Source: Gnetum montanum (lineage: Eukaryota > Streptophyta > Gnetopsida > Gnetales > Gnetaceae). Taken from it: a stretch of 64,000 nt of DNA. The stretch covers positions 307,810-371,809 of the forward strand of contig MNCI01004046.1 of assembly GCA_015680685.1 (NCBI GenBank), written 5' to 3'. Both the position numbers and the translations under genes were made by a program. A model generated the notes under the pieces. The model saw nothing but the letters and a program-made list of their open reading frames with translations. It made no database searches and was not told the origin of the DNA. Below are positions 1 through 12,154 of the stretch, piece after piece; position 1 is the stretch's first letter, and each line of letters begins with the position of its first letter.

Positions 1-620
1 TATAGGTGGCATTGTAGGAAGTAAATGGCTGGATGAAAATTTGGATGACCACTGTAAAAAATTATTACAGAATATGGGCTGGTTGTTATTTGGAGTGTGG
101 TTGACAGACCATAAGATTTCTGGATTTAGCGACCTGTTGTCCCTAATTAATGGTGGATTTGGAGTGGCAGAAAATTGCGGGTAATACTTTGATGAATTAT
201 TATCATTATTTGAATAAAAGTAAGGCAAGGATTGAGTGCCATCTGTTAATGAAGATTGAAACTGATGACTACCTGATGCTGAAAGTAGTGGATAATTCAC
301 AGAAGAAATACCGTTGGCATTGCCTTTTCTGCTTTGCTGCTCTGGAAATGGTGGCCAAAAACAATTTGACATCTGTAGAAAGAACGGATCTGTAATGTCT
401 TTTCAAGGCATTGGTGACGAATCGTTGCTGCATCAAATTCCTTCAGTGTATGGCTCCAAATACAAGGAGAAGTAGCTGGACGGCACAATGGCTGCCGCAA
501 CACACGAGCTAGTTTCTACCATGAATTTTCTGAAGACGTAGCCTTTGACTAAGAGCGTAAAATGTTTGACTGCAACAAAGATGGCTTTTGATTTGTAGTA
601 CCATGATGCATAAAATCATG
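1..620 (+). other. Unclassified coding-like remnant
   Basis: Two overlapping open frames can be read. One enters from the window edge and runs to a stop near 181. The other (150-395) gives an 81-residue peptide rich in aromatic residues and Cys. The first frame continues in sense into the second after a one-base shift, so this may be a frameshifted exon of a larger gene or repeat. Downstream, to about 600, a reading continues with stops. I recognise no domain. It could be the end of a host gene cut by the window edge or an old transposon fragment. Confidence that it encodes anything now is low. Confidence 0.2.
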
Positions 621-689
621 ATTTTTAAATTTACTAATGCAGTATTCTCCATTTTCTATATACTACGCATGTGTATAAATGTCATATTT

Positions 690-1958
690 TTGAAACATTA
701 CATCTCTTAGATTCCATCACCTTTTTATTTTCAAGATCATAACATCTACAACCTTTGGAATTTGTAGAATATCCAATAAAAATGTATAGCCTAGCCTTCT
801 TATCAAGCTTCTATCTACTTTTTAAACATAAAGGAGATCCAAAGATTTTTAAATATCAAATGTCTAGAGTATAGCCATATCATAATTCATATGGTGTTTT
901 ATTTTGAATTGACCTTCATGGCACCCTCTTTAAAAGATAAATTATTGTTACACAAGCTTTTGCCCAAAACTTATTATTCAAGCTTGGCATTTGAAGCAAG
1001 CACCTTATCATTTCAACAATTGTTCTATTTTTACTCCATTTTGTTGGGGTGCAAATGATGTGGTGGTTTGATGAATTATCTCATTTTTCTTGCAAAATTC
1101 ATCAAATTCATTTGATAAAAATTCACCACCACAATATGTGTGGATCGTTTTTATTATCTTAATAATTTGTTTTTCTACTTTCACCTTGAACTTTTTAAAA
1201 AATTCCAATGTTTGATCTTTTAATTTCATAAAATAACCCCAAGCAAATCTTGAAAAATCATCCACAATAATGAATATATAGTGACTTTTACCTAGGCTCA
1301 ATGTTTACATGTGACTGCATAGATCCATATGAACTAGATCTAATTTTGATTGAGATCTATGTTCTTTCCTAGGAAATGGCAATCTTGTGATTTTTCCTAG
1401 TTGACATATGCCATAATCATAATTATCTAGCAAAGAAAATTTGGGCATTCCTCTTACAATTTCTTCTTTTTGCATGTGGCCCAAAGAGCCAAAATTAACA
1501 TGACCTAGTTTTGCATGCCATAGCCATGTTGTGTCATCTGTGACAATGAGACAACGAACATTTTTTTGCATTTGCAACTTATACATTTGATTCTTGTGAA
1601 TAGGGATAATGGCAATACCTTTGCCATCATTAGCCTTAAAAATCTTACAAACATCTTTTTCAAATTCCACACAATAACCATTATGACATAATCGGCCAAC
1701 ACTTAATAAATTCTTTAAAAGATCTAGAACATAATGTATTTGGGAGATAATATATTTATTACCTTGAGTTGTTGTGAAGGCAAGCAATCCAATCTCGATA
1801 ATGGTTAGCTTCTTGCCATTACCTATAGTTACCTTTACATCATATTTTTCTAAAATTGAGAACAATTTCTTATTCCCTATAATGTGATTACTGCACCTAC
1901 TATCAACATACCAAATATTGCTATTGTTGCCAACATCTAGTACCTTTGTAAAATTCAA
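690..1958 (-). pseudogene. Copia protease-integrase remnant
   Basis: The upper frame (1958-1305) opens with a protease-type WYVDS motif followed by CSNH, then a GAG-pre-integrase region with LWHAKLGHVNF, RGMP and GKITRLPF. The zinc-binding HHCC pattern is damaged, with Tyr where the first Cys is usual. The integrase core follows (1301-1008) with VDDFSR and a degenerate TYCGGEF in place of the usual D-x-GGEF, then QQNGV. The final catalytic Glu region is out of frame. Reading on to about 690 gives the copia segment with NKTPYELW and YSTNSKG-like strings. In-frame stops lie near 1302. Known for the family: this is the PR-IN block that precedes RT in copia. Clearly inactive. Confidence 0.82.
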
Positions 1959-1964
1959 GAGTTG

Positions 1965-2780
1965 ACTTCTTCTTTTTCAATGTAAAATAACTATTCACAT
2001 TTTTGTTGATCCTTTTGCTAATATTCATGTTCTACAATTTTATTTTATTTTATTTTGTCTTTCTTTTCGTACTTCTTTGTAGACCAACATTCTAGAGTAT
2101 TGTGGGTGTTGGTGGCACAAAAATCATAATACTTACCTTCTTTTAATTGATTGGATCTTCCATGACCATGACCTTCAAATTTGTTGTGACCATGTTTGTG
2201 TCCTCTAAATGAGGATCTACCTAAGGATCATTGATTTTCATTTTGATTAGATGTCCTTTGAAATTGCACTTGAAATGCATTTTTTGTTGACTTCTCAAGA
2301 TCAGCAATCCTTTCTCATATGCCCTTAAGCTTTCTACTAGCTCAACCTTGATCATCTTATCAAGATCTCTTGCTTCTTCAATAGCCATAATGACAGGATC
2401 ATATCATCTAGTTATACTTTGAACAATCTTTTCAATGGCATGCCTTTTCTCAAGCATTTCTCCACAAGATTCAAGTCCATTTTGAACTTATTGAAATTGG
2501 CAAACGTATTGATCAATGTTCTCTAAATCTAGCACGCACAAAGATTCAAAATCTTTCCTAAATACTTGTAGCTTGACAAATCTAACTTTTCATGATCCCT
2601 TGTATGCAATCTTGAGTTCATTCCATGCAACTTTGCTATTTCAATGCATGATAATTTTGGGAAAGATTATCACATCTAACCTAGATTGAATGATGAATAA
2701 TGCTTTTGCATCCTTCTTACAAAGCTCCTTGACTTCATTCTTTTGTTCTTACTTTAAGGCTTGAAATGTTTCTTGACCAA
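1965..2780 (-). pseudogene. Copia gag, C-terminal two thirds
   Basis: The minus strand reads as a copia gag of the UBN2 (retrotran_gag_2) type. It shows an AWNELK-like segment, helices rich in Glu and Leu, the TRYDPVIMAIEEARDL-type stretch, and a damaged CCHC knuckle near 2100-2140 (Tyr in place of the first Cys, then C-x4-H-x4-C). Several stops interrupt it. It ends at 2780, where the LTR of element 1 begins; the missing N-terminal third is at 11608-11750. Confidence 0.7.
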
Positions 2781-3627
2781 TGATGAGTGGCAAGGTACCC
2801 CTACACTCAACCATACAAACATGAGCATTCACACACAATCCAGTCGAACTCCATAAACGAACTAGTTGTGGTATCTAGATAGTTACACATTGATTGCAAT
2901 TCGTTGTCTTCCCACATGGACTAGTATTTACTTATCATGTATGGTTTAGTCCAAAGTAAGAGGTATGATATGATTTCTAACACTAGGCTACTCCTTGAGA
3001 CAATGGGAAATAATCTTGATTAAACTAATAAGCATTAGGAAATAAAGTCTAAGCTAGCCTAACTGCGATGAGCATCCATCCTTAATCATCCATACTCATC
3101 TTGGACCTCATGTACTACTTCTGGGATTACCAAGCGCACATTACTTAAGAACTCCTAAATACGCTTCTGGGTTACCAAGTAGTTACACTTCAATGTTCGT
3201 GATTAAGTTGTACTCATTGCACATTTAATAACATGAATAGTAAATGATATTAAAGAAATATTAACTAAGAAAATAATAAATAACAATAAAAATTAAATAA
3301 TTAAAAGACTAAGTGAAGGCTACAATGATGGAGTAATCTCGATCTTTATTGTCGGTCATGTGCATGTCCAAGTATGTCAAACTCAAATAAAGGTTCCGTA
3401 CAATTACAATCATCACACAGCAGGCATGCATTGGGGAAAGAATTGAAATGAATTGAAAACTAACAAAAAGACTCTACTCTAATACTTACTAACTCCCCCC
3501 TTTCTATGTGCCTGAATGTGGTATTTATAGGCTTACATAGGAACCACGATATCATGTATTTGATATTGTTATCCAAGCTACGATATCGCGTACCCGATAT
3601 CGAGACCTAGCAAAACACAATTCATCA
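2781..3627 (-). repeat. 3' LTR of element 1
   Basis: 847 bp, pairing with 10748-11607. The TATA box reads as TATAAATA on the minus strand near 3523-3530 and sits only about 100 bp from the LTR start, so U3 is very short. U3 carries several GATAT(C) palindromes at 3545-3615. The rest is R-U5 with the duplicated TTGGTAATCCCAG-type motif shared by all LTRs of this family. Confidence 0.9.
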
Positions 3628-3640
3628 TACCCCCATAACT
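3628..3640 (-). other. Polypurine tract of element 1
   Basis: Reads AGTTATGGGGGTA on the minus strand directly before the 3' LTR. The same context, with an upstream GAGGACGAG, recurs before the 3' LTRs of elements 2, 3 and 4, so it is the conserved plus-strand primer site of the family. Confidence 0.7.
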
Positions 3641-3814
3641 AAATAACAACTCGTCCTCGAGTTAGAAAAAATGAAAATGAGTTTGATTGATTACATAATG
3701 GGTAGGTATGGGATTATTTGACTAACTAGGAATTACTCATGCTGCAATGTGGAATTGAACAAAACAAAATTGGGACACATACACGGAATCTTCAAAAGAT
3801 AAAATTTATTAGAC

Positions 3815-6563
3815 TCATGTGGTTCCTGGTGGCGGTGGTTCCTCCATGGGTCTCTTCCCCTTATCTTGTTCTCCAAGTTTTGGAAATTGATGTCTCTGAA
3901 GAAGTGCCTGGAGCTTTTCTTCTTCAGTTCAGGGATCCTATGTCATCCATGCTAATGCTCCAATGGTTGATGGATTTGGCACCTTCCACGGACATGGCAG
4001 TTGCAAAAACATCTGGTTGGCCTTGACATACCAAGTCTCAAATAGTCATCATTCCTCTTCATAGGCTTTATCTTTGTTCTTGTATTCCTAATAGTCCATG
4101 AGCCATCGAGCCAAATCCACCACAACATCCTTTTGTCCTTGGTAGCTAGCCTTGAGCACCTCTAGTTCAAAATTTACCACTTCTAACTTCTACAGCGTCT
4201 TCTTGTGCTCAACAAATTCTATTTCATACCTTGTGTAGGTGGTTTCTACCTACTTTTCCAATTCTATTCTCGAGCATCTTGCTATCAACATGGCCAAGTT
4301 GGCATACCATAGGTTTGCCAACTCCATGTACTCTGTAAGGTCTTGTATCTGTAAGTCCTGGCTTTTCAGTTTAGCTTAGTGGACGAAGGCATAAGTATCC
4401 AATATGGTTTACCAATCAATGTTTTGAGCACTAACAATGTTAATATGGGCTTTGGCCATATGGATTTCTTTTTCTATCACCTGTTTGTACATTCCCACCT
4501 AATCTCTGAAGTTCTCTTTGAGCTTCTCATGTCTCTTGGCCTCGTTCTGCCATGCACTTATTTCAATTGCCATCTTTTGACAGATCATGCATACCTCCTC
4601 CATTGCGAGGGTTCTATTTTCTCTAGTTAAGAAATTCATATCATGGTTGACCCTTATTAATTGTTCCCACAATTGCTAAAAATTTTCCTCCAGAACATTC
4701 TTTTTTTTTCCATTGTAGTCAACCAGAGATTGTCAATAGAAAGTTGTTTATTTTTCTCTTGTAAGGCTTTGAGTGCTTTGGCATGTGCATATGTTTGAGC
4801 TTGTGCCTTGGAAGCATCCCAATCAACCTTCTCTTTTTCCTTCACCACTATTTTATTCTCTACCAGCAATTTATTCATTTGCTCTATCCGGAACGACTCT
4901 AGTTGGTCTACAAGGATGAACTGGGACGGATCCCGCTGTGCAGCTTGCAAGGTGATGAGCTTTTCTTGGAGTCTTTTTAACTCCTCCTCTACATGCTCTA
5001 ACTCCTCCTCTACATGCTTGGCCCTGAACTCTGCCATGAACAACTTTCCTTTTGTGGAGATGAGGTTTGCCTGAGTTGCTATGACATCTTGAGGGATGTC
5101 AAATAGAGACGTCATCACTTATCCTGTCTACAGCAACTGATCTAGAACATCCTCATGCTCTGCAGGAATCATTGAGGGAGCAGCCAAATTTTGAGCATTG
5201 CGTGCTCCTATAAAATCTACTGATGGCACAATAAGGACATTGAATGATTCTTTTATGTGGTCTGTGACCGCTTCTGTGACTCCCACTACATCTTGGTGTT
5301 GCATGACGACTACTGTGGTGCCTTCACCAATTTCTAATTACACCTGAAAAGATGCAACATTCCTAGAGATCTATTGTGACCAGTGTGATTCCCCTCCTTC
5401 TGTTTGGATAGATACCTTGCCTCGTGCATGATCAATTAAGACTGTGGATAGTATGGCATCATCGATAACCCTGAAGAGATTGGCCTCATCATGGCTTCTC
5501 CAACTGACCATTTCAGCAATGGCCCTGAATTGGCTCATCAATGGTCAATAGTCTATGGCAGCAATGGTGGTTGGTCTTGCTAGCTTGTAATTTGTGTGCT
5601 GGGCCCCGCTTCCTATTTATACTCAAGCTCTAGTGTCTCACCAACACTTTTCCTTGGGGCTGGTGGCTTCAGTAATTCAGTGAATGAAGCATTTTGGGCC
5701 TTTCTGGGGACATCATTGATGTACCCCAGAATTCTAGCATGTCGGCATAGCTTCCTAATGAGACAGGGGAAGGGCACTACGAACTTCCCCATCTTACATT
5801 CTTCAAACCACCTTAAAATTTCTGTAAGATATAGATGGGGTAGGTTGGTGTTAACCTTGCCCATCAGGATGCCACTTCCTCTAGTTGCATATGTGGAAAT
5901 TTTGTTTAAACCCTTTGTGGGGAAGATGTGATATGTGCTAGTTTTGAAATAGATTCTCTCTTCAAGTGTCAGCTCTCCATATGCTTTATCTTCCTTGTTG
6001 TATGCCCTTTTCAACCATATCTTCCATGCATCAGCATCAAAATAAGTGGACAAGTGAGCAACTTTTGGCCCTGTATTCGAAAGATTTAGAACTTTCGAAA
6101 TGGCTTTGGTAGAGAAATCATTAGAAATACCACCAATATCAATGGTGGTGCCTTCTTCTTTATTGTGCCAAAATTGGTACGTCTCTCCTAGGTACCAATC
6201 ACCACTTTCAGAGAGAATAGGTCATAGTGGGGATCCTTTAAGTTGGTCCTTGACTACTTCGAAAGTAAACTCAGTGAAAGGTCTAAATTTAAGTTCCACA
6301 ATCACAGCTGCTAATGTGGACCTTTCATGAATTGCTTGAACACATTCTAGAGACAACGTGAGATGTTGTCCCTGTTCAGGTGCTTCACCATCTCCTCCTT
6401 TGGCATGTCCCGATTGCACAATAATAGGAGGTTCCTGGTGGATGCTGAATGATTGTGCCTCCTGTTCTATACATTCCTTGAGGGATGCCCGACCTCTACC
6501 TCTCCTTGGCCATTTGGATGCACCCTTAGAGGGTCCTCCTTGCTATCCTCATTTAGGGGCCAT
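3815..6563 (-). pseudogene. ORF X of element 1, env-position accessory protein
   Basis: A frame of about 915 codons starts with MAPK at 6563 and ends with an EEPPPPGT-type tail before the stop at 3815. N-terminal part: basic and Gly-rich, then a conserved region (about residues 90-320) with ELKFRPF, GDWYLGETYQFWH, DAWKIWLK, LEERIYFKTS and FVVPFPCLIRKLCRHA. This pattern recalls the domains of plant transposon-associated proteins (plant-mobile-domain or Athila-ORF types), a resemblance only. C-terminal half: a long coiled coil rich in Glu, Lys, Leu and Gln (5118-4657 and on to about 4000). I see no signal peptide or membrane segment, so it is not an envelope-like protein. Stops near 6222 and 5613 and a frame change between 5613 and 5118 break it. 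Element 2 has a homologous copy with the same ends. Confidence 0.7.
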
Positions 6564-8763
6564 CTGTAATCACATGAAATGATTATTAGTAAGGCTATTT
6601 GCAAAATTTGATTTATACCTTACTCCTTACCTTAATAGATTCATTTCTTACTTAGTGTGATTTAGAGTTAGATATTTTCACGGAAATTCCCCTAAAATTT
6701 TTGATATTGAGCCCCATTTTGATTAGGTGATTCCAAAAAATAATTTTCATGGTCTGGGCAAAGAGATAAAATTAATTTGACAACCGTTTCTAACAATTTT
6801 AAGCTCACTTACCCTTATGGTATCCTTTGGGCAATGAAGAATTTCAAAAAAACTACATGCAAATTGGAATGTATCCTTCCCCCACAACTAAGTTAAACAC
6901 TCCAGGTTTAAGTAGGTTCAATTGGAATGAGAATCAAAGCGTTAATGAGCAAGTTATGGATGTTTGAATGGTGGGTGCACAAGCTCGACAATTCATGGAA
7001 GAAAATTTCAACAACTCCCCTTGCATGAACAGTGAAGAATGATGTTGACATGTGTTGGGGGGGTGGAAGGGGGGGGTGGGGGAGGGGGGACAGGGTCCAT
7101 ATATATAGTATTTATAGACACAATATCATGGCCCTTTTAAAATAGGGTACTTGGAAAAATTGATAAATTTTCGAATTTCCAAGGCCAAAAATGAAGGATT
7201 TAAGGTTGAGTTGAAAGATCTAGGGTAACATTTAAAGAGACCTAAAGGCACCAAGAGTGTAATGAGGTGGAATTTAACAATGAAATTCATGAATGGGATG
7301 AGGAAAAAGGACATGTAGTGGTGCACAAGAACGTTTGAATTAGAATGATGATAAAGGAAAGAATAACATTGGCAATGTAGTATTCGGAGGATATAAAATG
7401 ATGTGATGATGATGTGCAATGAGTGTAAATTATAAAGGTTACACAAGTGGGTCGTTCCCAAAGTAGGTTTCTACCCATCATGCCCTTACGTAACCACACC
7501 TAGAAATATCCATAGGTACTAAAATGGGTAAATGTAATCCGTACGAGTGCAACAAAACAAAAACACATGTAAATACCACCATGATGAGGTATGAGTTCAA
7601 TGCTACACAAGACACGAGTCAAAAAATCATGATGAGGTGAATTGTAGAAGGGATTGTAGAGATCGGGACATGAGGTAACTAACCCAGGGCATAATGAATC
7701 TTTTGTGTAGGGCATGATTAATGTGTCATTAGCCCATCACTCCAAAATCAAAACCAAGTCCATTCCTCTTATCAATGGCATCGCATTTTTTTATCTAATG
7801 ATGAACAACCATAAGAGCACCATGACAGCACAGCATACGATCACTTGGCGTTTCATCCAAGGGAGGAGTGATTTGGAATTTCTTGATAGCAAATTTTTTT
7901 TCTTGATCTTTTCTTTCTCTCTCCTTCTTTTTTTTGTCTTTCTAGCCACTCTGGCACTATGTCCTTTTCAAAAGTGAACCAGATAAGCCACCAACCTTTA
8001 GGCATGAGTGCATGTCTTTCTAGTGGGATCCCCAGAACCATATTGAGTTTCTTTATTAAGTTCCATTATTACTCTTACTCCCAATTTTTGTTAGATCTAC
8101 AAGGATCTTAGTAAAACCAGGCTACATGATAACACCTACAAATGTCACCAAAAAGAATCCACAAGTTCCCTTGATGTCACACCCTGGCCTTTCCCTCTTA
8201 GTCCATCATGTTTCGCTCTGGGCATAATGAGCACAAAATTACTTTTAAGTTTTCATGATGACAAGAATATCATCATACCCAAAGTAGCACCTCTTATTAA
8301 TAGAATGGTTGGGTGGATGTGGTGGGCTTGCTGTCTAAATAATTAGTCACTTGAGACTTGATAGCATAGAACAAAACGTCAACCAATGAGTCACATGAGT
8401 GTTTTATTCATAGATGAGATTACCCATAAAAAGATAAAAAGATAAAAAAAATAAATAAAAAGATAAAACAACAAATGGAAAGATGACTCAACAAATGAAA
8501 AAGCTAAAAATTGTAAAATTGAAGAAAAGGAAAAACATTTATTAATTCTGTTTGTTAGAATGGAAGGTATCCCCCATCACTAAACTTTTGATCATGGTGA
8601 GAATTAATAAATGGAATATTTGGATCCATGCATTTTGGAAATATTGGGACTTGATCATATCCAAATCATTGGGTGTCTTTTGATGTGGTGGTTGGAATGT
8701 TCCCAAATTGGGGTTCACACACTTGATTAAAGTTGACATAGTAGGGCAAGCTATAAGATGTGG
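6564..8763 (-). other. Non-coding spacer of element 1
   Basis: No convincing coding sequence on either strand; short open frames here look like chance. It holds a G-rich stretch (7058-7090), a TATATATA next to it and A/T-rich low-complexity DNA at 8420-8540. Parts near 7980-8200 align with the spacer of elements 2 and 4, including a CCTTTAGGCATG motif. In a complete family member this spacer lies between pol and ORF X. Confidence 0.6.
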
Positions 8764-10610
8764 TTAATTGATAAGGAGTTGACCCACTATGGCACCTGTG
8801 ACCATAAGATGGTATGCAAAGATCAATATGTCTTCTGATGTAGTTATATTCATTAGGCTGCATGGTAGTTGGAGTAATGATTGGTGGCCCTGATAAGGTA
8901 ACACTGATAAGGTAACAGGAGGTATTTTATTTGAGGAGGCAGATGCATCATAGCATTGAACTTGCGCTGGGCTAGAGGATGTAGTGGTTTTGGAAGCATG
9001 TTGTCTCTTTCTTTGGTTATGCCTAAAGAAAGGATGCTTTTGATGTTGTGGAGGACCTCCACTATTATTGACAGTGGTAGCACAAGTAATGTTCATGGGT
9101 TGGTGCTATGGTGCAAAACCTTCTGGCACAACCGGTGGTGATGTAGAAGGAGGTGAAGGGTAAGAATATTGAGGGCTAGGAGAAGTGCAAGAAACATGAG
9201 GTGGTGATCCTGTGGGAGAGGACATGGGTTGATAGTACTTAGGAGAATGATAACGATGTGGTGAGATAGAGGATGTTGACCTAGTTGGGGAAACAAGATG
9301 TTGACTTGATACGCGCTTGGGTTTGAGTGGTATGAAGAGTATGACTAGTTTGAGGGTGGCCTCCCCCATGACTAGGATTTTTTCCACTGTGATTGAACAC
9401 GATATTTTTGTATGAACTCTAGATGTAACATTCTTCCCCAATGCTCATGTAAATGTGACAAGATTGGGCATTGACCTTTGAGGTGATCGTATAGGCAAAT
9501 GTTACATTGATACGTATGATTAGTAATTGAGTTCTTATCCTTATTCTCTTCAACCCTTCTTTCCAATTGTCTAGTGGGGTTATGTCATGTTTCTTTGTTC
9601 GTCATGGTTCTACCTCTAATAGTGTTGGCATATTCTCCACATTTTTCATGTACCCATTCTGTCATCTTATTGATTTTTGCCTTAATTTCATCTAGTGATT
9701 GTAGTATTGGCAAAGATGATTCCACCTCCTTGAGGTGAGTTGATTTCTCCTCTTCATGATCACGGACCTTTGCTAATTCGAGATTTTGGTCCCATTAAGA
9801 TCTTTCAACATTCTCCCATTTAGCCATTTCTCATTCTTCTTTTGCTACTCGCTTAATAAGATCTTGGAATTGGTGGGTTTGTAGCTCATATAGTTGACCT
9901 TGGGCATACATCCCTAGGGTTTCCCTTATTTCATTACGGAGCCCTTCCATGATATGGTACATTAGCCTTTTATCGGAGAATCCATGGCCTAGGCAATTGT
10001 TTAACAACGAATAGTATCTTTCTAAGGCCATGTCCAAGGGTTCATGTTGCATTTGTTTCCACTCTTGGATTTGTTTCCTCAAGGTTGATACTTTTGCATA
10101 AGTTTTATATCTTTCATTGAAGAGTTCTACCATTGTTGGCCAACGTCAAATTGATTTTGGTCTTAAGGACTTGTACCATACCTTTGCTTGGCCAACAAGT
10201 GTCATAGGAAAGAGCTTAAGTTTTTTCCACCCATTATCAATATTGTTCCATACATAGGCATCATGGAAGACTTGTAAATGATGTTGCGGATCTAAATCAT
10301 AGCCTCCTGAAAACTTAGGGAAGTTGTTTAAATCAAGCCTGGGTAAACAGCTTTCCTTACGATGCCTATGGGATATTCGAACAGCCTCTTGTATATGCAT
10401 TAGGCTTTTAGTGGTCAACAAGGGTTCATCGTCACTAGGTAGGTTATGAATTTATGAGTTGGGATGATGTTGTCTTCTTTTATGTACATAGGAGACCCCT
10501 ACATAAGATTGAGTACTTCAAACTTCGTCTTCATCATCATATAATTCGTTGGTTCTCCAATGAATTGCCTTACTAATTGTTGCATTGTCATAGTCTTGTG
10601 AGAGAGACAT
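8764..10610 (-). pseudogene. Gag of element 1
   Basis: The frame opens at an ATG at 10610 (MSLSQDY) and reads through a retrotrans_gag core: FPKFSGGYD near 10300, WYKSLR at 10160, then VELFNERY, LERYYSLLNN and LRNEIRETLG to 9831. A zinc-knuckle-like CNICLYDHLKGQCP lies near 9490, matching CEIC-YDHPKG in elements 3 and 5. The C-terminal third is Pro/Ser/Tyr-rich and ends near 8764 with no protease after it. Several stops are present, for example near 10515, 10146 and 9831. Role in the family: capsid/nucleocapsid precursor. Confidence 0.82.
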
Positions 10611-10728
10611 TGTGATGAATTTTGTGTGGCTTATTTGTGATTAGTTTCTCTCTAATTTAGATTTGTAATCGTTAATGCTTATTTACAGTGATCTTGGATG
10701 ATATAACTAATCTAGATGACTAGCACCA

Positions 10729-10746
10729 TCCTCGGCAATGACACCA
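10729..10746 (-). other. Primer-binding site of element 1
   Basis: The minus strand reads TGGTGTCATTGCCGAGGA two bases after the 5' LTR. It is a mutated form of TGGCGCCGTTGCCGGGGA, complementary to the 3' end of plant tRNA-Asp, the usual primer of Athila elements. Confidence 0.85.
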
Positions 10747-10747
10747 A

Positions 10748-11607
10748 TGATGAGTGGTGAGGTACCCCTACACTCAACCATATGAATACGAGTGTTCACG
10801 CATGATTCGGTCGAACTCTACAAATGGACTAGTTGTGGTATCTAGATAGTTACACATTGATCGTAATTCGCTATCTGTCCACTTGGACTAGTATTTGCTT
10901 ATCATGTATGGTTTAGTCCAGAGTAAGGTGTATGATATGATTTCTAACACTAGGCTACTCCTAGAGACAATGGAAAATAATCTTGATTAAACTAATAAGC
11001 AATAGGAAATAAAGTCTAAGCTAGCCTAAGTGTGATGAGCATCCATCCTTAATCATCCATACGCATCTTGGACCTCATGTACTACTTTTGGGATTACCAA
11101 GTGCACATTACTTAAGCACTCCTAAATACACTACTGGGTTACCAGTAGTTACACTTCAATGTTCGTGATTAAATTGTACTCATTGTGCATTTAACAACAA
11201 GAATAGTAAATGACAGTAAAGAAATATTAACTAAGAAAATAATAAATAACAATAACAATTAAATAATTAAAAGACTAAGTGAATGTTGCAATGATGGAGT
11301 AATCTCGATCTTTACTGTCAGTCATGTGTGTGTCCAAGTACATCACACTTGAATAAAGGTTCTGTTCAATTACAATCATCACACTGTGGGCATGCACTGG
11401 GGAAAGAATTGAAATGAATTGAAAACTGACAAAAAGAATCTACTCTAATACTTACTGACTCCCCCCTTTTTGTGTGCCTAAATGTGGTATTTATAGGCTT
11501 ACACAGGAACCACGATATCGTGTATTCGATATCGTTATCCAAACTACGATATCGCGTACCCGATATCAAGGATCTGATATCGGGGCCTGGAAAAACACGA
11601 TTCATCA
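10748..11607 (-). repeat. 5' LTR of element 1
   Basis: 860 bp, the partner of 2781-3627. The TATA element (TATAAATA on the minus strand) is near 11489-11496. The U3 beyond it is about 110 bp and contains five or six GATATC sites at 11512-11585, several within the larger palindrome CGATATCG. Confidence 0.9.
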
Positions 11608-11750
11608 ACCAATATCATTGAACCCATTTTTAACAAAACCCATAGATCTTGTGAGATCAAGAATGTCTACATCTTGATTGCCAAATACTCATAATTCTCT
11701 TCATTAAAGACAAGAACCTGAAGAGACATGGATCCATGATTCTCAGCCAT
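11608..11750 (-). pseudogene. Copia gag, N-terminal part
   Basis: Starts at an ATG at 11750 (MAENHGSMS) and reads FNEENYEYLAIKM, a stop, then TFLISQDLW, the usual opening of copia gag. It is cut at 11608, and the ACCAA target duplication joins it to 2780. The first 50 or so codons of the interrupted copia are thus on this side of element 1. Confidence 0.8.
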
Positions 11751-11784
11751 TCTACAGAGATTTATTGTCAAGAATTTGCACTAA

Positions 11785-11799
11785 CCTGCTCCAATACCA
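11785..11799 (-). other. Copia primer-binding site
   Basis: The minus strand reads TGGTATTGGAGCAGG, close to TGGTATCAGAGC, the initiator-tRNA-Met primer site typical of plant copia elements. It lies three bases inside the LTR edge. Confidence 0.7.
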
Positions 11800-11801
11800 A
11801 A

Positions 11802-12154
11802 TGAAAAACCTAAAGGACCTTGGATTTATGATCTAAGCTTAAGAAGTAATGCGAAATTAAGTTAGAACAAATACACTATTATGAAACTCTCTTCAATTCT
11901 CTTCCTAATGAACATATGTTGCTACAATTATATAGGCCTTGATCGCCCATGAATAGATTTGGAGAGATAAGCATAAATCTAGAAATCATGGGGATGATCC
12001 TTATCATCTCATTGAAGGATCTCCTTAATAGGGGATTATCTAATCTTGAGATTAGATAGGAATTACATGAATAAGATCTCATCTTATTTAATATAGATTT
12101 ATAAATGAGATCTCTCTAATTCTTTTGTGGAGCATCTAAACATCATATTCTACA
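11802..12154 (-). repeat. 5' LTR of the copia remnant
   Basis: 353 bp on the minus strand, from TGTAGAATATG to TTTTTCA, so TG...CA ends are present. A TATATAA-type box lies near 11927-11933. It is followed by the PBS and gag start. The matching 3' LTR is not in the window. Confidence 0.7.

Larger units (their letters stand above)
690..2780 (-). mobile_element. Ty1/copia retrotransposon remnant, distal part
   Basis: This is the downstream half of a decayed copia element read on the minus strand: gag C-terminal half, protease, pre-integrase zinc region and integrase. Element 1 interrupts the gag at 2780, and gag resumes at 11608 with the same 5-bp ACCAA on both sides. RT, RNase H and the 3' LTR are absent: copia homology stops near 690 and unrelated sequence follows. 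It is a dead, truncated copy and the oldest insertion in this part of the window. Confidence 0.8.
2781..11607 (-). mobile_element. Element 1: non-autonomous Athila-like LTR retrotransposon
   Basis: This is an 8.8-kb minus-strand element bounded by LTRs that begin and end TGATGA...TCATCA, with a 5-bp target duplication ACCAA (2776-2780 and 11608-11612). Order on the minus strand: 5' LTR 10748-11607, PBS, gag 8764-10610, a non-coding spacer, ORF X 3815-6563, PPT, 3' LTR 2781-3627. I find no protease, RT, RNase H or integrase, so it would have needed a helper. The LTRs differ by several percent by eye, older than element 6. The Athila assignment rests on the tRNA-Asp PBS and on the relative, element 4, which has an Athila-type RT. 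Confidence 0.9.

Noticed and set aside
3815-6563. ORF X as a retroviral-type envelope
   Set aside because: Position fits, but no signal peptide, transmembrane helix or cleavage-type motif is visible; coiled coil alone is not evidence.
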